Notes: generated by a model from the letters alone, not told the origin. DNA of 64,000 nucleotides from Bacillota bacterium (GCA_023404715.1 JAEYAR010000101.1:17778-81777), one strand, 5' to 3'; counted from the first letter of the stretch, positions 27,191 to 36,160 are shown. A program made the numbers and translations.

Positions 27191-27427
27191 ATGAAACAGA
27201 CGCCTGCAGAGCCGGAAACCCAAGAGCAGCTCGATCCGTTTTACGACACGGAAAAGGTCGCCTCTACCACGGAGTGCACAGGCCTTTCCCCCGCCGCCGT
27301 ATTATCGGACGAAGAGGCGGAATCCTATGCGGAGCTTTACGCAGTGCACAGGCAAAAGCCCGTCGTGAACGAACAGGAGTATACCCATGGCGGCCGCTTC
27401 GCAGCGGACAAGCGCAAGAAGCACTGA
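27191..27427 (+). CDS. Small uncharacterised protein
   Basis: 78 residues from ATG 27191 (AAAGGAGATGATACG upstream; an upstream in-frame start lacks a site). Acidic and probably soluble, with 'TTECTGLSP' near residue 27, 'EEAESYAELYAVH' and a basic C-terminus 'GGRFAADKRKKH'. Similar short proteins with a 'TECTGL' element occur in other clostridia, from memory, but I know no function. It stands alone, divergent from the MATE gene and convergent with the XRE regulator. Confidence 0.75.
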   Translation: MKQTPAEPETQEQLDPFYDTEKVASTTECTGLSPAAVLSDEEAESYAELYAVHRQKPVVNEQEYTHGGRFAADKRKKH

Positions 27428-27436
27428 TGCCACTCG

Positions 27437-27462
27437 AAAAGCCAGCCTGTCGGCTGGCTTTT
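27437..27462. terminator. Bidirectional terminator
   Basis: AAAAGCCAGCC (27437-27447) and GGCTGGCTTTT (27452-27462) with a 4-base loop, between the convergent small protein and XRE genes; T-tracts on both strands. Confidence 0.85.
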
Positions 27463-27479
27463 ATAATGCGATTTGCGCT

Positions 27480-27734
27480 TTAGGGTTCCAGATTGTTTTC
27501 AGCAAACAGGGGTGACGCAAAAAATTCCGATAGGTCAATCTCGAGCCCCTGACACATTTCATGAATGACACGCAGTTTCACGGAACCATAAGCACAGTTA
27601 AACACATTGCCAATGGTCGACTTGGGAACGCCGCTTTTCATGCAGAGCTGATACTGCGTCATATGCTTCTCCCGAAGCAGGTCTTGCAACCGCTGGCTGA
27701 CCGATTCACTCAGTTTCATCTCATTACCGTCCAT
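27480..27734 (-). CDS. XRE-family helix-turn-helix regulator
   Basis: 84 residues taking the first ATG (27734, GGCGGG upstream); ATG 27719 is an alternative. The helix-turn-helix covers 'MTQYQLCMKSGVPKSTIGNV', followed by 'SVKLRVIHEMCQGLEIDLSE' helix and 'FFASPLFAEN'. Such single-domain Cro/CI-type regulators are common in clostridia, and their targets are usually nearby or themselves. No partner toxin gene is evident next to it. Target unknown. Confidence 0.88.
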   Translation of the reverse strand: MDGNEMKLSESVSQRLQDLLREKHMTQYQLCMKSGVPKSTIGNVFNCAYGSVKLRVIHEMCQGLEIDLSEFFASPLFAENNLEP

Positions 27735-27823
27735 GCCATCTATTCCCGCCTGAAGGAAAAGACCCTTCAACGAGATACCCGGATTTCATAATCTGTGTTT
27801 AATCTATAACTTTCATATTCCGC

Positions 27824-29008
27824 TTACTTATTTCCCGCATAAGTGCTGCTCACGTCTGCAAATACGGCATTTCCTGCCTCCGAAGGCTTATAACGGGAGG
27901 AGGCCGCACGCTTCATCAGCTCTTCGTAGAATAGGTCCTCGTCAAGCGGAATGCCGACTTCGTGCCCCAGGAAGGCCGACAGATGCATGGCGTTGGATAG
28001 CGTCAGTCCGTTGATGCCCTCGCGGCCGTTCGCGACGAGCGGCGTGCCGCGCAGGATGGCGCCGCCCCAGGCGTTGATGACCCCCACGTGCTGCGGGTTC
28101 TGTCCGTCTGTCTTTATTTCAACCTCGTGGCAGGGCATGGTCGCAAAGGGCTTTTGGTTTTCCTTCGACCAGTCCGGCTCGGATACGTCGAACGCCAGCA
28201 CGGACAGCTGATCGTTTTCGATGACGATCTTCGCCTGATCCAGCTGCACCTCAAAGCGGTTGGTGCCGTGCGCGTCGCCGGTGGTCGTGACGAACACGCC
28301 CGTCGCCCCGTTCGCATATTCCAGGTAAGCCGTCACGTCATCCTCTACCTCGATGTTGTGCCACTGCCCGTATCGAAGATGGGCTTGCACCTTCACCGGC
28401 ATACCGCAGATCCACTGCAGCAGGTCCAGTTGGTGCGGGCACTGGTTGAGCAGCACGCCGCCCCCTTCGCCCGCCCAGGTTGCCCGCCAATTGCCCGAAT
28501 CGTAATATGCCTGGGGGCGGTACCAGTCGGTGATGATCCAATTGGCGCGGCGGAGCTGACCATACCGGCCGGACTGGACCAGTTCGCGCATCTTGCGATA
28601 GACGCAGTTGGTGCGCTGGTTGAACATCAACCCAAAGACCGTTTCCGGATGGCGGTCCGCTTCTGCGTTCATCTCCCGAACCTGACGGGTGTAGACGCCC
28701 GCGGGCTTCTCCACCATCACGTGAATGCCGCGTCGCATGCATTCGATGGCGTAGCGCGGGTGGTCGTAGTGGGGCACGCAGACCAGGCAGGCCTCGATCC
28801 TGCCGCTGTCCAGCATCGCGACGGCGTCGCTGAAATACGTGAGCGTGTCCGAAAGGTTCTCCTTAGCCCAGGCCAGGCGGTCAGGGTTATTATCCGCCGC
28901 GGCGACGAGCTCGAAATCGGGGCACAGGCCTTTTAAGAAGCTGCGGGCATGGCCCGAGCCCATGTTGCCGATGCCGATGATACCTACCTTGATCTTTTTC
29001 TGCGTCAT
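27824..29008 (-). CDS. Gfo/Idh/MocA family oxidoreductase
   Basis: 394 residues from ATG 29008 (GGGAGG upstream; the longer frame is leader). N-terminal Rossmann motif 'VGIIGIGNMGSGHARSF', the EKP motif with catalytic Lys ('VMVEKPAGV' near residue 100), and the His of 'GGGVLLNQCPHQLDLLQW' near 190. Family members oxidise a sugar hydroxyl with NAD. The 'GGGVLLNQCPHQ' segment resembles gut enzymes that oxidise glycosides at C3, such as DgpA of C-glycoside degradation. The sugar isomerase gene 43 bases upstream strengthens that reading, since such pairs act on 3-keto-glycosides. Substrate is inference. Confidence 0.9.
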   Translation of the reverse strand: MTQKKIKVGIIGIGNMGSGHARSFLKGLCPDFELVAAADNNPDRLAWAKENLSDTLTYFSDAVAMLDSGRIEACLVCVPHYDHPRYAIECMRRGIHVMVEKPAGVYTRQVREMNAEADRHPETVFGLMFNQRTNCVYRKMRELVQSGRYGQLRRANWIITDWYRPQAYYDSGNWRATWAGEGGGVLLNQCPHQLDLLQWICGMPVKVQAHLRYGQWHNIEVEDDVTAYLEYANGATGVFVTTTGDAHGTNRFEVQLDQAKIVIENDQLSVLAFDVSEPDWSKENQKPFATMPCHEVEIKTDGQNPQHVGVINAWGGAILRGTPLVANGREGINGLTLSNAMHLSAFLGHEVGIPLDEDLFYEELMKRAASSRYKPSEAGNAVFADVSSTYAGNK

Positions 29009-29051
29009 GGTATTCCCTCCCGCCGCGTTTCCGGCGCCTGATGAATCGGTG

Positions 29052-29894
29052 TTACAGCAGCTCTCGAAGCGCCGAGCAGGCCGCGTCAAAGGCCGCGTCG
29101 CTGCTTGGGTAGCGATAGAGGCCGATATGGCTCTTCTCTTCGACCTGTTCAAGGTTCTTCAGGCCGTCAAATACGTTCAAATGAGGCTCCACGGTCGCAA
29201 CGCGGCCGCCCTGAGCGCGGTAGGCGTCCAATATCCGCTTTACCTGGCCGATGCCCTTACCCGCAGGTACGACGCTGCCATCCGCCAGCGCGTCCTTGAT
29301 GTGCAGGTACTTGATGCGCGGGGCGAGCAGTTCCCAGGCCGCCCAGGTATCCTGGCCGCACTGCACAAAGTTAGCGGGATCGAACACGCCCTGCAAGCCG
29401 GGCAACGCCCGCAAAATCTCCGCGCAGCGCGCGGCCGTATCGCCGTAAATCCCCTTCTCGTTCTCGTGGCATAGGGCGACGCCGGCGCCCTCGGCCGCGC
29501 GCAGCATCTCGCCCAGGCGGTCGAGAACGGCCTGGCGGTAGTCCTCCGGCCGCTTCCCAGCCGGGATGTAAAACGAGAACATCCGGATATGCGCAGCGCC
29601 CAATGTCTGCGCGAGCTCCAACGTATGGCGCAATTGATCCAGATGCGCGGCGAAGTCGTCCTGTTCGACGTCGATCTTGCCGATCGGCGAGCCGATGGAC
29701 CACACAACGAGCCCCGCGTCGTCGAGCTTTGCGCGTACCTCGCGCGCCTTCTCTATCGTAATAGAGGCAATATTCTCCCCGTCCACGCCGCGGATTTCAA
29801 GGCCCTGCAGCCCGTTGCGCCGCATCGCGGCGATTTGCCCGTCGATCAGGGAGCTTGCCTCGTCCGCAAAAGCATATAGCTTCATCGTTTCCAT
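29052..29894 (-). CDS. Sugar phosphate isomerase/epimerase (TIM barrel)
   Basis: 280 residues; ATG 29894 follows GAGGAGG. Xylose-isomerase-like barrel with 'MKLYAFADEASSLIDGQI' at the start, 'ALCHENEKGIYG' (Glu), 'LQGVFDPANFVQCG' (Asp), 'IKYLHIKDA' (His) and 'VATVEPHL' (Glu) as probable metal ligands. It sits between the CUT1 permeases and the Gfo/Idh gene in one minus-strand operon. It probably isomerises, or cleaves by elimination, the keto-sugar product of the oxidoreductase. Confidence 0.88.
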   Translation of the reverse strand: METMKLYAFADEASSLIDGQIAAMRRNGLQGLEIRGVDGENIASITIEKAREVRAKLDDAGLVVWSIGSPIGKIDVEQDDFAAHLDQLRHTLELAQTLGAAHIRMFSFYIPAGKRPEDYRQAVLDRLGEMLRAAEGAGVALCHENEKGIYGDTAARCAEILRALPGLQGVFDPANFVQCGQDTWAAWELLAPRIKYLHIKDALADGSVVPAGKGIGQVKRILDAYRAQGGRVATVEPHLNVFDGLKNLEQVEEKSHIGLYRYPSSDAAFDAACSALRELL

Positions 29895-29909
29895 CGTCCG
29901 GCCTCCTCA

Positions 29910-30782
29910 TCAGCCCTTCAGGCCCTGAATGCTGATGCCCTCCACCAGCTGCTTTTGAAAGAAGAAAAAGATGATCAGGATCGGCACCAGCGAGAGCACC
30001 GACATCGCGAACGTCGCGCCAAAGTCCGTGCCGGCGCTGTCGGAGAAGAGCTTGAGCGCGTAAGCGACGGTGTACGTCTGCGGCGCGTTCAGGTAGAGCA
30101 GCGAGCCCATGAAGTCGCCCCAGGTATTGATGAAGGTCAGGATGCCGACCGTCACCACAGCGGGAATGATCATCGGCAACAAGATGCGCGCGAAGATACC
30201 GTACCAGCTGCACCCGTCGATGGTCGCCGCCTCGTCCATATCGCGCGGAATGCCGCGGACGAACTGCATCACCAGGAAGATGTCGAACGCGCTGCCGAAG
30301 AAGGCCGGCACGGTGAGCGGCAGATAGGTTCCTACCCAGCCGATCTGGTTGAAGAGGATGAAGCGCGGGATCATCATCACCTGGCTGGGCAGCATCATGG
30401 TGACGATCATGGCCACGAACCAGAATTTGCGTCCCGGGAAGCGCAGGCGCGCCAGGCCGAAGGCCACCGCCGCCGCCGACAGCGACGCGCCGACGGTGGA
30501 CAGCACGGCGATGAAGAGCGAGTTCTTGAAGTAGACCCCAAAGCTCAGCCCGGCGAAGCCGCGCCAGCCGTTGATGTAGTTCTCGATCGTAAAGTGCTCC
30601 GGGATCAGATTGCCGACCGTGGTGAAGATCTCCGCGTTCGGCTTGAAAGACGAGGAGAGCATCCAGATCAGCGGGTAGAGCATCGCAATGCTCGCGATCG
30701 TCACCAGCACGTGGTAGACGATGTTCAGGATTGTTTTTCTGCGCTTTACGCTGTGCGTGCGCGTAGGCATCGTCGTCGTCAT
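29910..30782 (-). CDS. Carbohydrate ABC transporter permease (MalG/UgpE-like, CUT1)
   Basis: 290 residues from ATG 30782, preceded by GGAGGGG and lying one base past the partner's stop. Six membrane segments; EAA loop 'DEAATIDGCSWYGIFARILLP' (in part) near 190. The C-terminus 'QKQLVEGISIQGLKG' is typical of MalG-type proteins. This importer belongs to the CUT1 branch with a roughly 425-residue binding protein, unlike the LplB/YtcP systems elsewhere in the window. Confidence 0.92.
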   Translation of the reverse strand: MTTTMPTRTHSVKRRKTILNIVYHVLVTIASIAMLYPLIWMLSSSFKPNAEIFTTVGNLIPEHFTIENYINGWRGFAGLSFGVYFKNSLFIAVLSTVGASLSAAAVAFGLARLRFPGRKFWFVAMIVTMMLPSQVMMIPRFILFNQIGWVGTYLPLTVPAFFGSAFDIFLVMQFVRGIPRDMDEAATIDGCSWYGIFARILLPMIIPAVVTVGILTFINTWGDFMGSLLYLNAPQTYTVAYALKLFSDSAGTDFGATFAMSVLSLVPILIIFFFFQKQLVEGISIQGLKG

Positions 30783-30783
30783 C

Positions 30784-31683
30784 TTACTTCCCCTCCGATT
30801 CATAGTAGACCCACGCCGTGGAGGAGCGGAAAATCAGGGCGGTAAAGGCGGCGATCACCAGCAGCATGAACCAGGCCATCGCGCTGCCGTAGCCCATCTC
30901 ATAGTAGGTAAAGGCTCGGTTGTAAAGGTGCACGCCGTAATACAGCGTGGTATTGAGCGGCTTGCCCTGGGTGATCAGATAGCTGGAGTTGAACGCCTGG
31001 AAAGCGCCGATGGTCTGGTTGATAAGGTTGAAGAAAAAGATCGGGGTGATCATCGGCAGCACGATCTTAAAAAACCGCCGCACGGGGCCCGCGCCGTCCA
31101 CGATGGCAGCCTCGTGATAGCTCTGGGGCACGTTTTTAAGCGCCGCAAGGAAGATCAGCATCGAGCTGCCGAACTGCCACACGCCCAGGGCGATCAGCAC
31201 GCCCAGCGCTGTGTCGGGGTTCGCCAGCCACTTCACCGGCTCCATGCCGAACAGCGCGGTGATCTGGTTGATCGCGCCGTTGTAGGAAAAGAGCTGCTTC
31301 CAGGTCAGCGCCACGGCCACGCTGCCGCCCATCAGCGAAGGGATGTAAAAGGATGCGCGGTAAATCGGGGTCGCCTTCGTCACGCGCGAAAGGATTAGCG
31401 CCACGCCGAGCGATACCAGCAGCTTGATCGGCACCTGGATGAAGGCGAACTTGAACGTGACCCAAAAAGACTTCCAAAAATATTTATCCTCAAAAAACAT
31501 CCGTTTGAAGTTGCCAAACCCGATCCACTTGGGCGCCGACAGCACGTTGTAATCCGTAAAAGCCAGGTAAAGCGAGGTAAAGAAGGGGATCATAGTGAAC
31601 GCGAACAAGCCGATGATGAAGGGGGCGATGAACACGTAGCCGGCCACCTTCTCTTGCCCCAGCGTCCTGCTCAGTTTCCGCAT
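30784..31683 (-). CDS. Carbohydrate ABC transporter permease (MalF/UgpA-like, CUT1)
   Basis: 299 residues with six membrane segments. 'VAGYVFIAPFIIGLFAFTMIP' at the N-terminus (in part) and the EAA loop 'HEAAIVDGAGPVRRFFKIVLP' (in part) near 195 are standard for the UgpA/MalF type. AAGGAG precedes ATG 31683. Between it and the upstream binding-protein gene lies a strong hairpin terminator, a frequent way to make more binding protein than permease. Confidence 0.92.
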   Translation of the reverse strand: MRKLSRTLGQEKVAGYVFIAPFIIGLFAFTMIPFFTSLYLAFTDYNVLSAPKWIGFGNFKRMFFEDKYFWKSFWVTFKFAFIQVPIKLLVSLGVALILSRVTKATPIYRASFYIPSLMGGSVAVALTWKQLFSYNGAINQITALFGMEPVKWLANPDTALGVLIALGVWQFGSSMLIFLAALKNVPQSYHEAAIVDGAGPVRRFFKIVLPMITPIFFFNLINQTIGAFQAFNSSYLITQGKPLNTTLYYGVHLYNRAFTYYEMGYGSAMAWFMLLVIAAFTALIFRSSTAWVYYESEGK

Positions 31684-31698
31684 GGTATTTCACTCCTT

Positions 31699-31731
31699 AA
31701 AAAAGGGAGGCCGCCGCACGGGCGGCCTCCC
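31699..31731 (-). terminator. Intra-operon terminator between binding protein and permeases
   Basis: GGGAGGCCGCC (31705-31715) pairs with GGCGGCCTCCC (31721-31731) over an 11-base perfect stem, with six T residues after it on the minus strand. The permease start is only 16 bases beyond, so some transcripts must read through. Confidence 0.88.
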
Positions 31732-31751
31732 CTGAGCCGTTTGGGTCGTTA

Positions 31752-33032
31752 TTACTGCTGTTGCTGCGCAGCCTTCAGGAGCAGGGCATTCGCCTCGTCC
31801 ATGAACTCCTGCGCCCAGGCCGTCATGTCGTCCACCTGGCCGTACTGCACGGCATCCCAGTACTCGCCCATCAGGGCCTCTACCTCGCCGCTGGCCGCCG
31901 CGTCGGGCTTCATGATCGGGGAGGTCTTGCCCTCCTGGCCCAGGTAATCCAGGTAAGCGGATACCTTCTGAGAGGTCGCGTCCAGATTGGGGGTGATGTG
32001 CTCGCGGATGACGCTGGAGATGGGCATCGCGCGGTCGATACCGATGATGTCGAAGCAGTCGGGATCATTGGTGAAGAAGTTGATGAACAGGGCGGCCGCG
32101 TCCTTCACAGCGGAGTTCTCGGACACAGACCAGAACATGGAGGGCTTAAAGTAAGCGGAAGCCATGGTCTTGTCGGACGGATCAGGCCAGCAGGCCAGCT
32201 CCAGCTCGCAGTTCGAGCCGTCTTGATACGCCTGCAGCTCGTTGGTCCAGTGCCAGCTCGCCCAGTTGTCGCTCACCATCGCGTCGAACGCGGTGGTCTG
32301 CGAGGTGGAGCCAACGTCTAGGCACCAGCCCGCCTCGACGGCTGCCATACGATTTTCCCAGGTGCGCACGATGTACGACGGGTCGTCGAAGCCCAGGCCG
32401 TCGCCCGCGTCGTTGAACAGCTGCAGGCCGTAGGCGCGCAACAGGTTGCGCAGGGCGTCCTTGCCCACCAGCGTATCCTGGGTGCGGCCGGTCTTCTCAT
32501 AGACCTGCGCGGCGATCTCGGAGAACTGCTCCAGGGTCGGCTCCATGGGCATCTCGATCCCCGCTTCGTCCAGCACGTCCTTGCGGTAGAAGGTCGCCAG
32601 GGCGTTGGTGCCGGTGGACAGCGCGTAGATCTTATCGCCGATCTGGCCGCTGGTCAGCACGGACTCGGCCACGTTGGTCACGTCGATCGCGCCGGACTCA
32701 AAGTAAGGGGTCAGGTCGGCCAGCACGCCGCTTTGCGCGTACTGCGTCAGGTACTGGTAATCCATCTGGATCACGTCGGGCATCAGGCCGCCGGCGACCT
32801 GGGTGGCCAGCTTGCTCCAATAGCCGTCCCAAGAGGTGAACTCGGGCTCGACCTTGATGTGCGGGTACTTCTCCTGGAACTTTTCGATGGCGGCCATGGT
32901 CAGATCGTGACGGGTCTGGGAGCCCCACCAGGTCACGCGCAGGGTTACGGGCTCCTCGGCGGAAGCCATGGCCGGCAGCATCGCCGTGCACAGCAGCATC
33001 ACGGCCGCGAGGATGGAAAGAAAACGTTTCAT
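31752..33032 (-). CDS. Extracellular solute-binding protein (CUT1 sugar type)
   Basis: 426 residues from ATG 33032 (GGAGGTG upstream). Signal peptide with 'PAMASA|EE' cleavage site at about 26; the cysteine in the core ('LLCTAM') is not in a lipobox. Mature part: 'VTLRVTWWGSQTRHDLTMAA' and 'GGLMPDVIQMDYQYLTQYA' at the N-lobe are typical of UgpB/MalE-like sugar-binding proteins. First gene of the importer operon that continues through two permeases to the isomerase and Gfo/Idh genes. A TATAAT box at 33066-33071 (minus) lies 33 bases upstream. Confidence 0.92.
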   Translation of the reverse strand: MKRFLSILAAVMLLCTAMLPAMASAEEPVTLRVTWWGSQTRHDLTMAAIEKFQEKYPHIKVEPEFTSWDGYWSKLATQVAGGLMPDVIQMDYQYLTQYAQSGVLADLTPYFESGAIDVTNVAESVLTSGQIGDKIYALSTGTNALATFYRKDVLDEAGIEMPMEPTLEQFSEIAAQVYEKTGRTQDTLVGKDALRNLLRAYGLQLFNDAGDGLGFDDPSYIVRTWENRMAAVEAGWCLDVGSTSQTTAFDAMVSDNWASWHWTNELQAYQDGSNCELELACWPDPSDKTMASAYFKPSMFWSVSENSAVKDAAALFINFFTNDPDCFDIIGIDRAMPISSVIREHITPNLDATSQKVSAYLDYLGQEGKTSPIMKPDAAASGEVEALMGEYWDAVQYGQVDDMTAWAQEFMDEANALLLKAAQQQQ

Positions 33033-33065
33033 ACGGGGAACACCTCCGCTTATTTGATTGCTTTC

Positions 33066-33093
33066 ATTATAGCGAATCTTTGCAGAATGAAAA
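33066..33093 (-). promoter_or_regulatory. Promoter of the CUT1 importer operon
   Basis: Minus strand TATAAT (33071-33066) preceded after 16 bases by TTTTCA, a weak -35 box. The start codon is about 33 bases downstream. A weak -35 fits activation by the nearby response regulator. Confidence 0.5.
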
Positions 33094-33167
33094 TTCAAAT
33101 ATCAGACACATTTGATCACTTTTCCGGCATTTACAGCGGCTCATTGGCTATTTCTGCTGCTTATGAT

Positions 33168-33204
33168 AAAAAATTGCGTCCGAATAGGCGCTTCCCGGAC
33201 GCAA
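33168..33204 (-). terminator. Terminator after the response regulator
   Basis: Perfect 9-base stem TTGCGTCCG (33174-33182) / CGGACGCAA (33196-33204), followed on the minus strand by six T residues (33173-33168), 25 bases past the stop. Confidence 0.88.
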
Positions 33205-33228
33205 ACCGTGTAAAAACATCTTCTATTT

Positions 33229-34254
33229 TTATGCATTATCCAGCATGCTTCGGTATTCCTTGGGCGTCATGCCCGTATATTTGCGGAACACCTGGCTGAA
33301 GTAGTGCGGATTTTTGCCCAGGCCGATGCGCTCGGCGATCTCATAGCTGTGCAGGGACGCGTCCGAGGCCATGAGCAGCTTGGCCCGCTCCATGCGCACC
33401 TCCAGCAGGTAAGCGCTAAACTTTTGCCCCATGGCGCGGGTGAACTCGCGGCCGATATAGTCGGCGTTCATGAACACCACGTGGTCCGCCAAATATTGAA
33501 GCGAAAGGGCTTCCTCCTGGTAATGCCCGTCGATGTAGGCCGTCATCTGCTGCACGAACCCGCGCGCGCCAGCGCCCTCGCCCCGCAGGCGAATGAGGGC
33601 GCGCGCGATCAGCGGCTCGATCGGCGACTGCCCTTGGACAGCCTCCAGGATGACGCCAAGCTTCCAATCGGTCTGCCCGCCGCCCATGCTGCCCGTGACG
33701 ACCGAGATCAGCGCGTCCTTCAAAAGGCCGGGATCCTCGGCTGTCTTTGCGATCTCGTGTACCTGGCGCTCCAGCTGCGCGGGCTCAAGGGGCATTTCCC
33801 GCAGCTCGCCGAGCCTTTGCACGAGCGCGCGAATCCGCGCCTGGCGCTCGCCGTACAGGTGGAGCACGTGCCGGCGCTGCCGGTCGATGGCGCGGCACGC
33901 GCGCGCGAGCGCCGACTCCATCTCTTCTTTGGCGCAGGGCTTGAGCAGGTACTCGATGACGCCGGAGCGCATCGCCTGCTGCGCATAAGCAAACGTGTCA
34001 TAGCCCGAGAGGATGATGGCCTGCAGCTGCGGATGCAGCGCCATCGCCCGCTCCACCAGCTCCAACCCGTCCATGCCCGGCATGCGCACGTCCGTCATCA
34101 GGATGTCCGGCATGTCGTCCATCATGCTATCCAACGCCGCGATGGCGTTCGCGCACGATGCGGTCAGCGTGATGTCCAGGCGTTCCCAGTCGATCATCCG
34201 CTCCAGCCCTTCCCGGATGATCTGTTCGTCATCTACGAGCAACAGCTTATACAT
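33229..34254 (-). CDS. YesN-type response regulator (receiver + AraC HTH)
   Basis: 341 residues from ATG 34254, the start with AAGGAGG at proper spacing. Receiver domain with the acidic pair in 'LLLVDDEQ', the phospho-acceptor Asp of 'ILMTDVRMPGMDG' at about 55, and 'YLLKPCAKEE'. The C-terminal AraC domain ends in 'LGKNPHYFSQVFRKYTGMTP'. The middle part is much shorter than in the 477-residue regulator at 672-2105. It overlaps the kinase gene by eight bases and lies upstream of the CUT1 importer, which it probably activates. Confidence 0.93.
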   Translation of the reverse strand: MYKLLLVDDEQIIREGLERMIDWERLDITLTASCANAIAALDSMMDDMPDILMTDVRMPGMDGLELVERAMALHPQLQAIILSGYDTFAYAQQAMRSGVIEYLLKPCAKEEMESALARACRAIDRQRRHVLHLYGERQARIRALVQRLGELREMPLEPAQLERQVHEIAKTAEDPGLLKDALISVVTGSMGGGQTDWKLGVILEAVQGQSPIEPLIARALIRLRGEGAGARGFVQQMTAYIDGHYQEEALSLQYLADHVVFMNADYIGREFTRAMGQKFSAYLLEVRMERAKLLMASDASLHSYEIAERIGLGKNPHYFSQVFRKYTGMTPKEYRSMLDNA

Positions 34255-36034
34255 GCTCATCCCCTCCTTGCGCGGCGTGATCCGGCCGCTCCTTCGCGCC
34301 CCCCCTGGTATCCGGCAGGCAGACGATCACGCAGGTATGCCCACGTTCGTTCTTTACCCGCAGGCCGTAAGGACCGGGAAAGGCGTATTGCACCCGCATA
34401 TGAATGTTGCGCATGCCGATGCCCATGCCCTCAGGCTTGATCTCTCCGCGCTCGAGCTTCCCCAAAATGTCCTCGTCGATGCCCGGACCGTTGTCCTCTA
34501 CCACCATCTCGACGCCGTCCGCCGCATCCCGGCCGCTGATACGGATGACGCAGGTTTCCAGCATCTCCTCCGCCGCGTGGTGCACGGCGTTTTCTACAAG
34601 CGGCTGAAGCGTCATGGCCGGAATCCGGCACGTCAAAAAGCTGTCGTCTACGTCGTACACTACCCTTAGCCGGTCGCCGTAGCGGATCAGCTGGATGCGC
34701 AGATATTCCCGCGTGATCTGCAAATCCTCCGCCACGCTCACCACATCCCGCTTGTCGTTCAGGGTAGAGCGCAGCATCTTACCCAGCGCGTCCGTCATCG
34801 TTGCGATCCGGCCATCCTGCGCGTTTTGCGCCAGGCAATAGATGGATTCGAGCGTGTTGTACAGGAAGTGCGGCCGCACCTGCGCGCGCAGCTGCTGCAT
34901 CTGCTTTTCCTGCAAGATCTGCTGCTTCTCCGCGTTGTCTCGCGTAACACGGTCGTAATCCCGCGTCATCTTGTCAAAATGGCGGTGCAGCTGGCCGATC
35001 TCATCCCTGCGCGTTTGATAAGGGCTTTTGTGTTCCGGCACCGGCCTGCCGCCGGCGGCAAAGGCGTCGAACTTATCCAGCAAAACCTTCAGATGCCCAA
35101 GAAGGGTGGATATGAGCCCCGCGCTCACCGCCAGGGCCAGCACGACCGCCGCGACGATAACGCCCATGGTCACGTGGGCGGCCGAGCGGATCGTCGCGTT
35201 AATCTCGTCGTAATTCACCAGCGTCACGTACCGCCATCCGTTTGCGCCCGTATAGCGCACGCATAGCACGTCCTGTCCGTCCAGGCGCATGTCGGTATAT
35301 CCGTCTGCGCCGTCCTCTGGCAGAACGCGAATCCGCTCGTCGCTGGCATAAAGGCAGATGTCGTCGCTGTAAATGGCGCAGGATAGCGGGCTGCCCATCT
35401 GGCTCATGCCCATGCGGCTTCGCTCCACGATGCCCTGCAGATCCATTTGTATGAGCATCGTCGCCAGCGGCGCTAGCGAAAAACCCTTAACCTCGCGAAT
35501 CTCGCGCAGCAGGTATAGCCGCGTGGGCTCCCCCTCCTCCGCCAGCCAGACCTCCCGGCCGTTTCTGCCGGAGGCATAGGCCACCCGCTCCGCCGTCAGC
35601 TCGTCCGCGGTGGAGGCGCTGCCGAACGATTGGGTGAAGGATTGATTGCCGACCGTCTTGAGCTGCAGCGTCACGGCGCTTTGAAACCAGATGCTAAAAT
35701 AACTCATCCGGTCGGCGACCTCTGACTTGGCCTTTACCCAGGCGGCGGTGCCAAAGGGCTTTTCCTTCAGTATAGAAAGGTTTTCCTGTAGCACGTTGTC
35801 CGCCAAAATGCGGTAGGACAACGCCTCGATGTCGCTCAGCTCCGACTGAATTTTGTCCGTAAAGAGCGTGATCATCTGAACGCTGCTCTTATACAGCTGA
35901 TCGTCGTAGGCCGCATAGGGTAGCCGTATCGTGATGAACGTGCTCGCGGCCACGACCGCCATCGCCATTAACAAGATGAGCAAAAACTTCGTCCGCAGAC
36001 GGACGTTCGTAAGCCGCTCAAAAATTCGCCGCAT
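34247..36034 (-). CDS. YesM-type sensor histidine kinase
   Basis: 595 residues from ATG 36034, which has AAAGGTGA before it (a GTG nine bases earlier is less good). Membrane segments at about 16-36 and 275-300 bound an extracellular sensor of some 240 residues. A HAMP region, the phospho-acceptor in 'VRPHFLYNTLESIY', and an HATPase domain ('LVENAVHHAAEE', 'EDNGPGIDED') follow. Partner of the regulator encoded next. It presumably senses the sugar handled by the adjacent CUT1 importer. Confidence 0.93.
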   Translation of the reverse strand: MRRIFERLTNVRLRTKFLLILLMAMAVVAASTFITIRLPYAAYDDQLYKSSVQMITLFTDKIQSELSDIEALSYRILADNVLQENLSILKEKPFGTAAWVKAKSEVADRMSYFSIWFQSAVTLQLKTVGNQSFTQSFGSASTADELTAERVAYASGRNGREVWLAEEGEPTRLYLLREIREVKGFSLAPLATMLIQMDLQGIVERSRMGMSQMGSPLSCAIYSDDICLYASDERIRVLPEDGADGYTDMRLDGQDVLCVRYTGANGWRYVTLVNYDEINATIRSAAHVTMGVIVAAVVLALAVSAGLISTLLGHLKVLLDKFDAFAAGGRPVPEHKSPYQTRRDEIGQLHRHFDKMTRDYDRVTRDNAEKQQILQEKQMQQLRAQVRPHFLYNTLESIYCLAQNAQDGRIATMTDALGKMLRSTLNDKRDVVSVAEDLQITREYLRIQLIRYGDRLRVVYDVDDSFLTCRIPAMTLQPLVENAVHHAAEEMLETCVIRISGRDAADGVEMVVEDNGPGIDEDILGKLERGEIKPEGMGIGMRNIHMRVQYAFPGPYGLRVKNERGHTCVIVCLPDTRGGAKERPDHAAQGGDEHV

Positions 36035-36127
36035 CGAGTTCACCTTTCTTTAGCGCATCGTCCCCTGCCGGCGATGTCAAAAATCATAGGTTTTGTGTCA
36101 GTCGCCAGGCAGGCCTGATTCTCATCT

Positions 36128-36160
36128 AAGGGAAGCGATTGCGCTTCCTTTTTTTCTTTT
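36128..36160 (+). terminator. Plus-strand intrinsic terminator without a plus-strand gene
   Basis: GGAAGCG (36131-36137) and CGCTTCC (36142-36148), 4-base loop, then TTTTTTT-C-TTTT on the plus strand. Both neighbouring genes are on the minus strand, so it may end a small plus-strand RNA or be fortuitous. Confidence 0.5.

Noticed and set aside
27480..27734. XRE regulator and the small protein at 27191-27427 as a toxin-antitoxin pair
   Set aside because: They are convergent with a terminator between them, whereas such pairs are normally cotranscribed.
36077..36121. 14-codon plus-strand frame before the orphan terminator
   Set aside because: No ribosome site and no resemblance to known small peptides.
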